Positions 1 through 6,076 of a stretch of DNA of 8,932 nt are shown piece after piece. The translations under genes and the position numbers were made by a program. The notes beneath the pieces are model-generated. The model saw only the letters and a list, made by a program, of their open reading frames with translations, had not been told where the DNA came from and ran no database searches. Positions within the stretch are counted from its first letter, which is position 1, and each line of letters starts with the position of its first letter. This DNA is from Candidatus Margulisiibacteriota bacterium (GTDB taxonomy: Bacteria; Margulisbacteria; WOR-1; JAUWWO01), in assembly GCA_030616825.1 (NCBI GenBank), contig JAUWWO010000007.1, forward strand, positions 1 to 8,932, in the 5' to 3' direction.

Positions 1-276
1 ATCATATTCCAGTCTTCTCAAGACAATACCCTCAAACTTTTTTGGCATTCTTTGAGAAGAGGAAAGATTCACATTTAAGCCCATGAAGAAATTGCCATGA
101 TCAAAGTTCCCTTCCCAAAAAAGAGAAGGAATCTCAACACTCTCAATCCTAAAGATGCCAGCTGAGAGCGAACTATAAAATAACTTATGTGTCTCCGCAG
201 AAAGTGAAGCTCTTGGAATAGCGAGAATAATCAAAAGCAGAAAAAGAAGAACAAAAATCCGGGATTTATCTATCAC
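1..276 (-). CDS. Secreted or membrane-anchored protein of unknown function, 3' end cut by window edge
   Basis: The frame is open for 92 codons from a GTG at 276 to the window edge with no stop, so the C-terminus is missing. The start is supported by a GAGGGG Shine-Dalgarno sequence five bases upstream that overlaps the purH stop codon; only 9 bp separate the genes, so translation is probably coupled. The N-terminus is a textbook signal peptide: charged residues Lys4 and Arg6, a hydrophobic run at about residues 7-20, then Pro21 and a small-residue stretch ending Leu-Ser-Ala, with likely cleavage after Ala27. An uncleaved anchor is also possible. The visible mature part (about 65 residues) is mixed hydrophobic and polar with no cysteine and no motif I recognise. 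It is likely exported and co-transcribed with the purine genes, though nothing in it suggests a purine role. The family is not recognised. Confidence 0.72.
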   Translation of the reverse strand, partial: MIDKSRIFVLLFLLLIILAIPRASLSAETHKLFYSSLSAGIFRIESVEIPSLFWEGNFDHGNFFMGLNVNLSSSQRMPKKFEGIVLRRLEYD

Positions 277-281
277 GAAGT

Positions 282-287
282 CCCCTC
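282..287 (-). promoter_or_regulatory. Shine-Dalgarno site deciding the GTG start at 276
   Basis: On the minus strand GAGGGG begins within the purH TGA stop codon and is followed by the five-base spacer ACTTC and the GTG at 276. The overlap with the upstream stop suggests that ribosomes finishing purH re-initiate on this gene. This site is the main evidence that the short edge ORF is real. Confidence 0.6.
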
Positions 288-1851
288 AATGTCTAAAATG
301 TCTTCTGCCTGTAAAGACCATGGCAATGCCTTTTTCATTTGCTGCCTGAATAACCTCTGCGTCACGGATAGAACCACCGGGCTGGATGATCGCCCGAATC
401 CCTGCCTTTGCCGCCAGATCAATCGAGTCCCTAAATGGGAAGAAGGCATCAGAGGCAAGGACGGAACGCCTGACTTTGGACCCGGCCTTCCTTATGGCAA
501 TATCCGCAGCATCAACTCGCGACATCTGCCCTGCTCCTATTCCTAAAGTCTTTCCATTTTTGGCAACAACTATGGCGTTTGACTTTACATGTTTCACAAC
601 TCCCCAGGCAAAAATAAGGTCTCTTATCTCAAGAAGAGAAGGTTCCTTCTTTGTCACACCCCTCATTTCATCGGGAGATATTTTCAAAGCGTCCTCTTCC
701 TGAACAAGGAGACCGCCGCTTACCCTCTTATAATCTAGACCAGCAAGAGGGGCGTACACGGAATCCTTCCCCATCTCCATGATTCTTAAGTTCTTCTTTT
801 TGCCTAAATCTCTCAGTGCTGCCTTGCTGAAGCTTGGTGCTATAACTGCCTCGATGAATATTGGTGCAATTTCTTTCGCAGTCTTAAAGTCTATCTCTCG
901 ATTTGCAGCCACAATACCTCCAAAAGCCGATAAGGGGTCTCCTGCATAAGCTTTCTTGAATGCCGAATGAATATCCCGAGCAGTACCAACCCCACATGGA
1001 TTGGTATGCTTGATAATGACCACTGTGGGATCAGAAAAATAATTAACTATCTTCCATGCGGAATCAAGGTCAATTATATTATTAAACGATAGTTCTTTCC
1101 CGTGAAGCTGTCTTGCAGAAGTGATCCCATATCCCTTTGCTCCTCGCTCGCTATAAAATGCCGCTGTCTGGTGTGGGTTCTCTCCATATCTTAAATCCTG
1201 AATCTTCTCAATAAAGATATCCAGCTCGCGAGGAAGGACAAGCTTCTCCTCCTTTGGAGCTCTTCCCTTAAAATAGAGAGAGATCAGGGTATCATACCTT
1301 TTCGTGTGGGAGAAGGCCTTATATGCTAGCTCTTCCTTAAGCGCGAGACTTAGTTTTCCTTTTTTCTTCTTTAACTCGGCAAGCACTCTCTCGTAGTCTG
1401 CAGGATCAACTATTATAGCAACATCCTTGTAGTTTTTTGCTGCAGCGCGAACCATTGTTGGGCCCCCGATATCAATGTTCTCCACAGCCTGTTCGTGGGT
1501 AAACCTGGGCTTGGATATAACCTCTTCAAATGGGTATAGGTTACAAACCACTATATCTATGGGGTTTATATTAAATTTTTTCAGGTCCTTAATATGGGAT
1601 TTCTTCCCTCGGTCCGCAAGTATTCCAGCATGAATGACTGGATGAAGGCTCTTCACCCGTCCATCAAGCATCTTGGGATAACCGGTTAACTCCTCCACGC
1701 CGATAACCTTTATCCTTCTTCTCTTCAGGTAATCAGCCGTACCACCAGTAGAGATTATAGTAAAACCAAGGGCCTTAAGCCCTCTTGCAAATTTATCCAC
1801 GTCAGTCTTATTTGAAACACTAATTAGCGCAAAATGTTTTTTCTTTGCCAA
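286..1851 (-). CDS. purH: Bifunctional AICAR formyltransferase / IMP cyclohydrolase (PurH)
   Basis: This cytosolic enzyme carries out the last two steps of de novo IMP synthesis: formyl transfer from 10-formyl-THF to AICAR, then ring closure of FAICAR to IMP. The 521 residues match the family's full length. The N-terminal MGS-like cyclohydrolase domain shows STGGTADYL (34-42), DGRVKSLHP (63-71), NLYPFE (104-109) and ENIDIGGP (124-131). The formyltransferase domain shows YGENPHQ (222-228), the catalytic pair Lys281-His282 in KHTNPCG, SDAFFPF (467-473) and the terminal GRRHFRH. The start is TTG at 1851, set by an upstream GAGGGTGG; there is no in-frame ATG before the conserved ISVS segment. It lies 26 bp after purN. 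No truncation or missing key residue was seen. Confidence is very high for function and good for the start. Confidence 0.97.
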   Translation of the reverse strand: MAKKKHFALISVSNKTDVDKFARGLKALGFTIISTGGTADYLKRRRIKVIGVEELTGYPKMLDGRVKSLHPVIHAGILADRGKKSHIKDLKKFNINPIDIVVCNLYPFEEVISKPRFTHEQAVENIDIGGPTMVRAAAKNYKDVAIIVDPADYERVLAELKKKKGKLSLALKEELAYKAFSHTKRYDTLISLYFKGRAPKEEKLVLPRELDIFIEKIQDLRYGENPHQTAAFYSERGAKGYGITSARQLHGKELSFNNIIDLDSAWKIVNYFSDPTVVIIKHTNPCGVGTARDIHSAFKKAYAGDPLSAFGGIVAANREIDFKTAKEIAPIFIEAVIAPSFSKAALRDLGKKKNLRIMEMGKDSVYAPLAGLDYKRVSGGLLVQEEDALKISPDEMRGVTKKEPSLLEIRDLIFAWGVVKHVKSNAIVVAKNGKTLGIGAGQMSRVDAADIAIRKAGSKVRRSVLASDAFFPFRDSIDLAAKAGIRAIIQPGGSIRDAEVIQAANEKGIAMVFTGRRHFRH

Positions 1852-1857
1852 GCTACA

Positions 1858-1865
1858 CCACCCTC
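1858..1865 (-). promoter_or_regulatory. Shine-Dalgarno site for the TTG start of purH
   Basis: GAGGGTGG sits six bases before the TTG at 1851 in the 26-bp purN-purH gap. The only GTG nearby runs straight into TAG, so TTG is the only start that both follows this site and preserves the conserved N-terminus of PurH. Confidence 0.55.
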
Positions 1866-1877
1866 TTTCAAAAAATT

Positions 1878-2492
1878 CTAGGGATGGGAAGCAGAGACCC
1901 TGACCCTCCGTCCTTCTATTTTTAACCTGTCCTCAGCAAAAAGCCGTATAGCCTGAACATATATCTTATGTTCCTGCTCAAGAATTCGCTCAGAGAGAGA
2001 TTCCTCTGTATCATGTTCCAGCACAGGAACAGCCATCTGAATTATTATAGGGCCAGTGTCAGTCCCTTCGTCAATAAAATGGACAGTACAGCCAGAGACT
2101 TTAACGCCATAATCCAATGTTTTCTTCTGCACATGGAGTCCTGGAAAAGAAGGAAGAAGTGCTGGGTGGATATTCATCATCCTGCCTTTATATTGTTTTA
2201 AGAGTGTTGGCCCAACGATTTTCATATACCCAGCAAGACAGATCAGATCAACTTTCTTTTGCTTTAAAACTTTCGATATTGCTTTCTCATATTCTTCTTT
2301 GTCCCTAAACTTCTTAAGTTCAAAAACCTGTGCCTCGATTTTATGTTTTTTAGCTCTCTCAAGCGCATAGGCATCGAGTTTGTCGCTTATAACGAGCTCA
2401 ATCTTAGCATCGAGTTCCTTACGCTCTATTGCGTCTATTATGGCCTGGAGGTTTGACCCTCGGCCTGAGACAAGGACTGCAAGTTTTATCAT
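1878..2492 (-). CDS. purN: Phosphoribosylglycinamide formyltransferase (GART, PurN)
   Basis: This folate-dependent enzyme moves a formyl group from 10-formyl-THF to GAR, giving FGAR (step 3 of purine synthesis). At 204 residues it is close to the usual length (E. coli 212). The phosphate-binding loop SGRGSNLQAI is at residues 9-18. The catalytic triad known from E. coli (Asn106, His108, Asp144) is matched by Asn107 and His109 in NIHPALLPSFPG and by Asp145 in DEGTDTGP. The start ATG overlaps the purM stop as ATGA (2489-2492), a classic coupling arrangement; a GGGAG lies somewhat far upstream, inside purM. Formyl-methionyl-tRNA formyltransferase shares this fold, but it would be about 100 residues longer with a C-terminal domain that is absent here. 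Confidence 0.96.
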   Translation of the reverse strand: MIKLAVLVSGRGSNLQAIIDAIERKELDAKIELVISDKLDAYALERAKKHKIEAQVFELKKFRDKEEYEKAISKVLKQKKVDLICLAGYMKIVGPTLLKQYKGRMMNIHPALLPSFPGLHVQKKTLDYGVKVSGCTVHFIDEGTDTGPIIIQMAVPVLEHDTEESLSERILEQEHKIYVQAIRLFAEDRLKIEGRRVRVSASHP

Positions 2493-3520
2493 CTTATAGC
2501 AACTCTCCCTTTACCCTTTGCGCCTACAACCTCCCCTATCACAAATGCTTTTTCTCTACTTGCCTTCAACACCTTTAAAGAGCCCTTAACATCTTTCTTC
2601 CCTACCACCACAACCATCCCAACCCCCATATTAAACGTCTTGAACATCTCATTTTTTGAAATTCTGCCGAACTTCTGTATCACCAAAAATATCGGATTCG
2701 GCATCCAGCAAGCTGAATCAATAACCGCTCCTACACCTTTAGGAAGGATCCTGCCCAGTTTCTCACCAAAACTTCCCCCGGTGATGTGAGCAATTCCTTT
2801 TACTTTAACTTTCTTGATTAGCTTTAAAATCGACTGCGCATAAATTTTGGTCGGCCGGAGGAGTTCTTCTCCAATTGTGCACCCAGTGTCTTGAAGATAA
2901 TCAGTGATTTTCATCCTTCCCATCTCAAAAAGAACTTTTCTTGCAAGAGTGTATCCATTGCTGTGGAGTCCAGAAGATCTAAGGCCAATAATTACATCTC
3001 CAGGTTTAATCTTTCTCCCATCTATGACCTTATCCTTTTCAATGATCCCAACTGCAAAACCAGCAAGATCATACTCTCCAGGTGAATACATATCACCTAA
3101 CTCCGCTGTTTCTCCACCAAGGAGATCGCATCCTGCGAGTTTGCAGCCTTTGATAATTCCCTTGAGAAGTCCCTTCATAACAGAGGACTCAATTTTATGA
3201 CATGCAATGTAATCCACAAAATAAAGAGGTTTTGCCCCACACCGGACTAAGTCATCCACATTCATTGCTACAAGATCAATCCCAACTGTATCGTGTTTCC
3301 CGGCCATAAACGCGACCTTGAGCTTTGTCCCCACCCCATCTGCACAGGAAACAAGTAAAGGTTTTCTGTATTTTTTAAGGTCCAAAGAAAAAAGCCCCCC
3401 TATACCCCCAAAGCTTTTGACAACAGCCTTTGATGGCTTAGCAAGGCGTTTTACAACATCCACTACTTTATAGCCGGATTTGATATCAACACCGGCACTT
3501 TTGTAGGTTATTGGCATCAT
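2489..3520 (-). CDS. purM: Phosphoribosylformylglycinamidine cyclo-ligase (AIR synthetase, PurM)
   Basis: PurM closes the imidazole ring of FGAM with ATP to give AIR (step 5 of purine synthesis). The 343 residues match the family. Hallmarks are FGGIGGLF (37-44), DGVGTKL (61-67), GIDLVAMNVDD (80-90), GGETAE (135-140), GLHSNGY (184-190), HITGG (245-249) and the late MFKTFNMGVGM segment (292-302). One deviation is visible: the stretch after HITGG, usually GGL..N.PR in relatives, reads GSFGEKLGRILP, so the usual Asn and Pro are replaced. The start is ATG at 3520; a second ATG follows directly. GGTGGAG, formed by the last units of the upstream decamer array, sits eight bases before it. The stop overlaps purN. 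Selenophosphate synthetase and PurL share the fold but not these motifs. Confidence 0.96.
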   Translation of the reverse strand: MMPITYKSAGVDIKSGYKVVDVVKRLAKPSKAVVKSFGGIGGLFSLDLKKYRKPLLVSCADGVGTKLKVAFMAGKHDTVGIDLVAMNVDDLVRCGAKPLYFVDYIACHKIESSVMKGLLKGIIKGCKLAGCDLLGGETAELGDMYSPGEYDLAGFAVGIIEKDKVIDGRKIKPGDVIIGLRSSGLHSNGYTLARKVLFEMGRMKITDYLQDTGCTIGEELLRPTKIYAQSILKLIKKVKVKGIAHITGGSFGEKLGRILPKGVGAVIDSACWMPNPIFLVIQKFGRISKNEMFKTFNMGVGMVVVVGKKDVKGSLKVLKASREKAFVIGEVVGAKGKGRVAIR

Positions 3521-3521
3521 T

Positions 3522-3571
3522 TACAAATCTCCACCAATCTCTACAAATCTCTATGAATCTCTATAAATCCC
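3522..3571 (-). repeat. Five tandem 10-bp repeats filling the gap before purM
   Basis: Read on the coding (minus) strand, the 58-bp gap is almost entirely five consecutive decamers: GGGATTTATA, GAGATTCATA, GAGATTTGTA, GAGATTGGTG and GAGATTTGTA. The consensus is GAGATTTGTA with six mismatches in 50 positions; units three and five are perfect. The period is one DNA helical turn and is not a multiple of three, so this is not a coding remnant. The last unit abuts the purM start and, through the variant end of unit four, creates the GGTGGAG ribosome binding site. The array leaves little room for a separate promoter or terminator. Confidence 0.85.
3529..3535 (-). promoter_or_regulatory. purM ribosome binding site formed at a repeat junction
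   Basis: GGTGGAG spans the end of decamer unit four (GGTG) and the start of unit five (GAG). It lies eight bases before the ATG at 3520. Other junctions in the array read TAGAG, so only this variant junction gives a GGAG core; this also favours the first of the two tandem ATG codons. Confidence 0.6.
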
Positions 3572-3578
3572 TCAATCA

Positions 3579-3779
3579 CTACCTCGCGCTTTCAGCTGTA
3601 GCTATACCATAGTACACATCGCCACCGCGAAGGTCCACGAAAAATCTGCAGTCCTTATTGGTGCACGCCCAGGCTTTATATCTTATTGAAACAGCGTTGT
3701 TGCTAAAATCAGAAAGTGGAACAAGTTCTCCTTTTCCACATTTCTGACATTTTGGATAACAACCACATCCCTCAGCCAC
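3579..3779 (-). CDS. Small cysteine-rich zinc-ribbon-like protein, function unknown
   Basis: This is a 66-residue protein with a GTG start, strongly supported by AAAGGAGGGG upstream. Two cysteine pairs, Cys11-x2-Cys14 (CQKCG) and Cys39-x4-Cys44 (CTNKDC), have the spacing of a treble-cleft or zinc-ribbon site, with the basic and aromatic segment SIRYKAWAC before the second pair. Two more cysteines, Cys5 and Cys7 in GCGC, add possible metal or redox ligands. There is no signal peptide or membrane segment, so it is probably cytosolic. It starts 17 bp after the YjbQ gene and ends 58 bp before purM. It resembles small zinc-ribbon hypothetical proteins in general form, but I cannot name a family. 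A nucleic-acid-binding, rubredoxin-like or metal-sensing role would each be a guess. Confidence 0.8.
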   Translation of the reverse strand: MAEGCGCYPKCQKCGKGELVPLSDFSNNAVSIRYKAWACTNKDCRFFVDLRGGDVYYGIATAESAR

Positions 3780-3786
3780 GTTACTT

Positions 3787-3796
3787 CCCCTCCTTT
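3787..3796 (-). promoter_or_regulatory. Near-perfect Shine-Dalgarno site for the small zinc-ribbon gene
   Basis: AAAGGAGGGG fills most of the 17-bp gap after the YjbQ gene, and its GGAGG core lies nine bases before the GTG at 3779. It is the strongest ribosome binding site in the window. It makes the small gene credible and suggests that its product is made at a higher rate than its weakly led neighbour. Confidence 0.75.
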
Positions 3797-4228
3797 CTAT
3801 TCTCCGACTACCTGCACAACCACTTCCCTTGACCTTGGTCTCGTATCATGATCTATCACAACTATCTGCTGCCAGGTTCCAAGGGTCAGCTCCCCCGCTA
3901 CGATTGGTACAGTTAAAGAGGAGCCGATAAACGAAGCCCTCAAGTGAGAATGCCCATTGCCGTCACCCCAGGTTGCATTGTGCGCCCAGTTAACGCTTGA
4001 AGGAATGATTTTCTCAAGAGCAGATTTCACATCCTTGACCAGACCGGGTTCGTACTCAATAGTAGTTACAGAAGCAGTGGAACCTACAACAAAAATAGTC
4101 GCAGTACCGGATTTGACTCCTGATTCGGAGAGAGCATCCTCCACCCTTCCCGTTATATCAGTAACGTCATCGCGACCTTTGGTTTGAAACTTGATCCTTT
4201 TGGTAAACACAGTCAATTTAGGCTCCAT
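3797..4228 (-). CDS. YjbQ / UPF0047 family protein
   Basis: This 143-residue protein has the full length and pattern of the YjbQ (UPF0047) family. The hallmarks are a GSTASVTTIEYEPG stretch (49-62), a metal-site-like cluster with His83, Asp89, Asn91, His93 and His95 (HNATWGDGNGHSH), GELTLGTWQQI (112-122) and the late DHDTRPRSREVVV (126-138). Members are small cytosolic beta-rich proteins; E. coli YjbQ has been reported to show weak thiamin phosphate synthase activity, but the physiological role is unsettled. The ATG lies inside the proS 3' end (11-bp overlap, CAACATGGAGCCTAA) and has no good Shine-Dalgarno sequence, so expression probably depends on coupling to proS. I leave the symbol blank because orthology to E. 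coli yjbQ is not established here. Confidence 0.9.
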   Translation of the reverse strand: MEPKLTVFTKRIKFQTKGRDDVTDITGRVEDALSESGVKSGTATIFVVGSTASVTTIEYEPGLVKDVKSALEKIIPSSVNWAHNATWGDGNGHSHLRASFIGSSLTVPIVAGELTLGTWQQIVVIDHDTRPRSREVVVQVVGE

Positions 4229-5942
4229 GTTGAATCCGCTTTTTTACTTCTTCCAATACCTCTTCTTTCTTAACCAATTTCGTCTCCCCTGTTGCTCTCA
4301 GTTTTATCTCAACTTTTCCCTGAGCAAGGCCTTTAGGACCAATTATGACTTTAATTGGGATACCTATTAAATCGACATCTTTTAATCTAACCCCGATTCG
4401 CTCGTCTCTGTCATCAAGCAAAACCTCGATCCCTTCCTCGAATAAATTCTCATATACTTCCGTAGCGATATTCTTCTGGTCTTTCTCGGAAACATTTACT
4501 GGCACTACCACAACATGATATGGAGCAATAGAGATGGGCCATATTATTCCATCCTTATCATTACTTTGCTCAATGGCTGCTGCTGCAGTACGTCCAACAC
4601 CGATGCCGTAGCAGCCCATTACGCATGGCTTCTCTTTGCCCTCCTCGCTCAGGAAAGTCGCTTTCATCTTATCGCTGTATTTTGTGCCTAGTTTAAATAT
4701 ATGCCCAACCTCTATCCCTCTTGTCATCACAAGATGCCCTTCATCACAAACCGGACACAGATCTCCCACTTGGGCTAATCTCAAGTCCTCAACCATATCC
4801 GCTTTATAATCCCTGTCGTATTTCACGTATATTATATGCATATCAGCTTTATTCGCTCCGGCAACTCCATCTTCAATCCCAACCACGCTTCTGTCAGCGA
4901 TTAGCTTTATCTTCTTCAGCCCCACAGGGCCGGAGAAACCAACTGGCGCTCCTGTGACTTTCTTGATTAATTCCGCATCGGCAAGTTTTACGTTCTCGGT
5001 CTTTAAGAGCTTCTTGAGTTTCACTTCGTTTAAGGAGTGATCTCCCCGGATGAGAACCGCAATCGGCTTCCCCTCAACTTCGTGGATAAGAGTTTTTATC
5101 ATTCGCTTTGGTTCGACTTTCAAAAACTCTTGCAGTTGTTCGATAGTCTTAATATTCGGAGTTTTAACTTTCTCTATTTTTGGAATTTTCCCCTTTTCCA
5201 TCTTCCCTTTTCCCTTATCCCTCACCTTGAATCTCGCCATTTCATGACTCGCTGCATATTCACACTTATCGCAGTGCATTATTTCGTCTTCTCCGGTCTC
5301 TGCCAAAACCATAAATTCCTGCGAGAACCCTCCTCCTATTGGACCTGGATCAGCTTCAACAACCTTATACTTCAGTCCACAGCGGCTGAATATCCTTCTA
5401 TATGCCTCATCCATTTTTTTATAGCTAACACTAAGCCCTTCTTCGTCTTTATCAAAGCTATAGGCATCCTTCATCAGGAATTCCCTTCCACGCATTAGCC
5501 CAAAGCGGGGCCTTATCTCGTCTCTAAATTTTGTCTGGATCTGATAGAGGTTTAAGGGAAGCTGCCGGTAAGACCTGACTTCTTTGCGAACTAAATCGGT
5601 GATGATTTCTTCGTGGGTAGGACCTAAACAGAAGTTCCTATCATGGCGATCTTTTATCCTAATAAGCTCTTTGCCGTAGATATCCCAGCGGCCGGTCTCA
5701 TGCCAGAGTTCTGCAGGAAGAAGAGCTGGAAGAAGAAGTTCCTGTGCACCCGCGCGGTCCATTTCCTCACGGATAATGTTTATTACTTTGTGTATAACCC
5801 GGAAACCTAATGGGAGTAATTCATATACCCCTGCAGCCAGCCTCCTGATCATCCCTGCTCGAAGCATTAATCTGTGACTTACTACTTCTGCTTCCGAAGG
5901 ATCTTCTCGAAGAGTAGGTGCAAGTAATGCTGACAATTTCAT
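4218..5942 (-). CDS. proS: Prolyl-tRNA synthetase, bacterial type with editing domain (ProRS)
   Basis: ProRS charges tRNA-Pro with proline in the cytosol. The 574 residues fit the bacterial long form. The class II core shows the proline-site LGPTHEE (106-112), motif 2 TKFRDEIRPR (137-146) with GREFLMKDAYSF (152-163), and motif 3 GCYGIGVGR (443-451). Between them lies the INS editing domain (about 230-400) that hydrolyses mischarged Ala-tRNA-Pro, with GDHSLNEVK (300-308) and the GAPVGFSGP loop (331-339). CxxC pairs flank the insertion (CDKC 224-227, CPVC 396-399). A C-terminal anticodon-binding domain follows (about 475-574). A very lysine-rich linker (241-261) opens the insertion. The start is ATG at 5942, with GGTGGATGGG upstream and its own likely promoter in the gap. 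The 3' end overlaps the YjbQ gene by 11 bp. Confidence 0.97.
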   Translation of the reverse strand: MKLSALLAPTLREDPSEAEVVSHRLMLRAGMIRRLAAGVYELLPLGFRVIHKVINIIREEMDRAGAQELLLPALLPAELWHETGRWDIYGKELIRIKDRHDRNFCLGPTHEEIITDLVRKEVRSYRQLPLNLYQIQTKFRDEIRPRFGLMRGREFLMKDAYSFDKDEEGLSVSYKKMDEAYRRIFSRCGLKYKVVEADPGPIGGGFSQEFMVLAETGEDEIMHCDKCEYAASHEMARFKVRDKGKGKMEKGKIPKIEKVKTPNIKTIEQLQEFLKVEPKRMIKTLIHEVEGKPIAVLIRGDHSLNEVKLKKLLKTENVKLADAELIKKVTGAPVGFSGPVGLKKIKLIADRSVVGIEDGVAGANKADMHIIYVKYDRDYKADMVEDLRLAQVGDLCPVCDEGHLVMTRGIEVGHIFKLGTKYSDKMKATFLSEEGKEKPCVMGCYGIGVGRTAAAAIEQSNDKDGIIWPISIAPYHVVVVPVNVSEKDQKNIATEVYENLFEEGIEVLLDDRDERIGVRLKDVDLIGIPIKVIIGPKGLAQGKVEIKLRATGETKLVKKEEVLEEVKKRIQHGA

Positions 5943-5977
5943 ATTTTCCCATCCACCCCACTATATATAACAAGCTG

Positions 5978-6005
5978 ATTGTAGCACAAACAGTAATATT
6001 TTAAA
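5978..6005 (-). promoter_or_regulatory. Probable sigma70-type promoter for proS
   Basis: On the minus strand there is a -10 box TACAAT (5978-5983, five of six consensus bases) preceded by TGC (5984-5986), which makes an extended -10. A -35-like TTTAAA (6000-6005, four of six) lies 16 bases upstream. Transcription would begin near 5971, giving a leader of about 30 nt before the proS ATG. The leader is too short for a T-box or other riboswitch. This is the best promoter candidate I see in the window. Consensus matching by eye in AT-rich DNA is error-prone, so confidence is moderate. Confidence 0.5.
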
Positions 6006-6050
6006 GCATTTTATATTTATCGTCTATATGCAATTTTTGGCTTTAAAATA
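5997..6050. repeat. Perfect 11-bp inverted repeat in the glyS-proS gap
   Basis: The arms TATTTTAAAGC (5997-6007) and GCTTTAAAATA (6040-6050) are exact reverse complements separated by 32 bases. The right end of the left arm overlaps the -35-like element of the proposed proS promoter. The arms are AT-rich and are not followed by a T-run, so this is a poor intrinsic terminator for glyS; a protein-binding site or a weak mRNA 3' hairpin are alternatives. The rest of this 134-bp gap is AT-rich with no ORF or RNA gene seen. Confidence 0.6.
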
Positions 6051-6076
6051 AGAAAATTTGACAATGCAATCGAAAT

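Noticed and set aside
273..458. A 61-codon minus-strand frame overlapping the purH 3' end
   Set aside because: It is out of frame inside the conserved PurH C-terminal domain and competes with the better supported GTG-started gene at 1-276.
386..703. Plus-strand frames opposite purH (and similar ones opposite purM, glyS and glyQ)
   Set aside because: All are antisense to strongly conserved coding sequence, have no ribosome binding site I can support, and read as shadow translations.
3522..3571. Decamer array as a CRISPR array
   Set aside because: The units are contiguous 10-bp copies without spacers, so this is a simple tandem repeat.
3521..3578. Purine riboswitch or PurR-type operator controlling purM
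   Set aside because: The gap is only 58 bp and is filled by decamers; no aptamer-like stems or recognisable pur box is present.
5037..5498. A 153-codon plus-strand open frame opposite proS
   Set aside because: It lies fully inside the confidently identified proS gene, opposite its editing and linker region. Its product is an aromatic, low-complexity sequence with no motif, as expected for an antisense shadow.
5943..5971. T-box leader upstream of proS suggested by a GGGGTGGATGGG stretch
   Set aside because: Only the GGTGG core resembles the T-box sequence; there is no ACCGCG continuation, no terminator/antiterminator pair, and the likely leader of about 30 nt is far too short.
6006..6076. 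Intrinsic terminator after glyS
   Set aside because: The only stem is AT-rich with a 32-base loop and no following T-run; no GC-rich hairpin was found.
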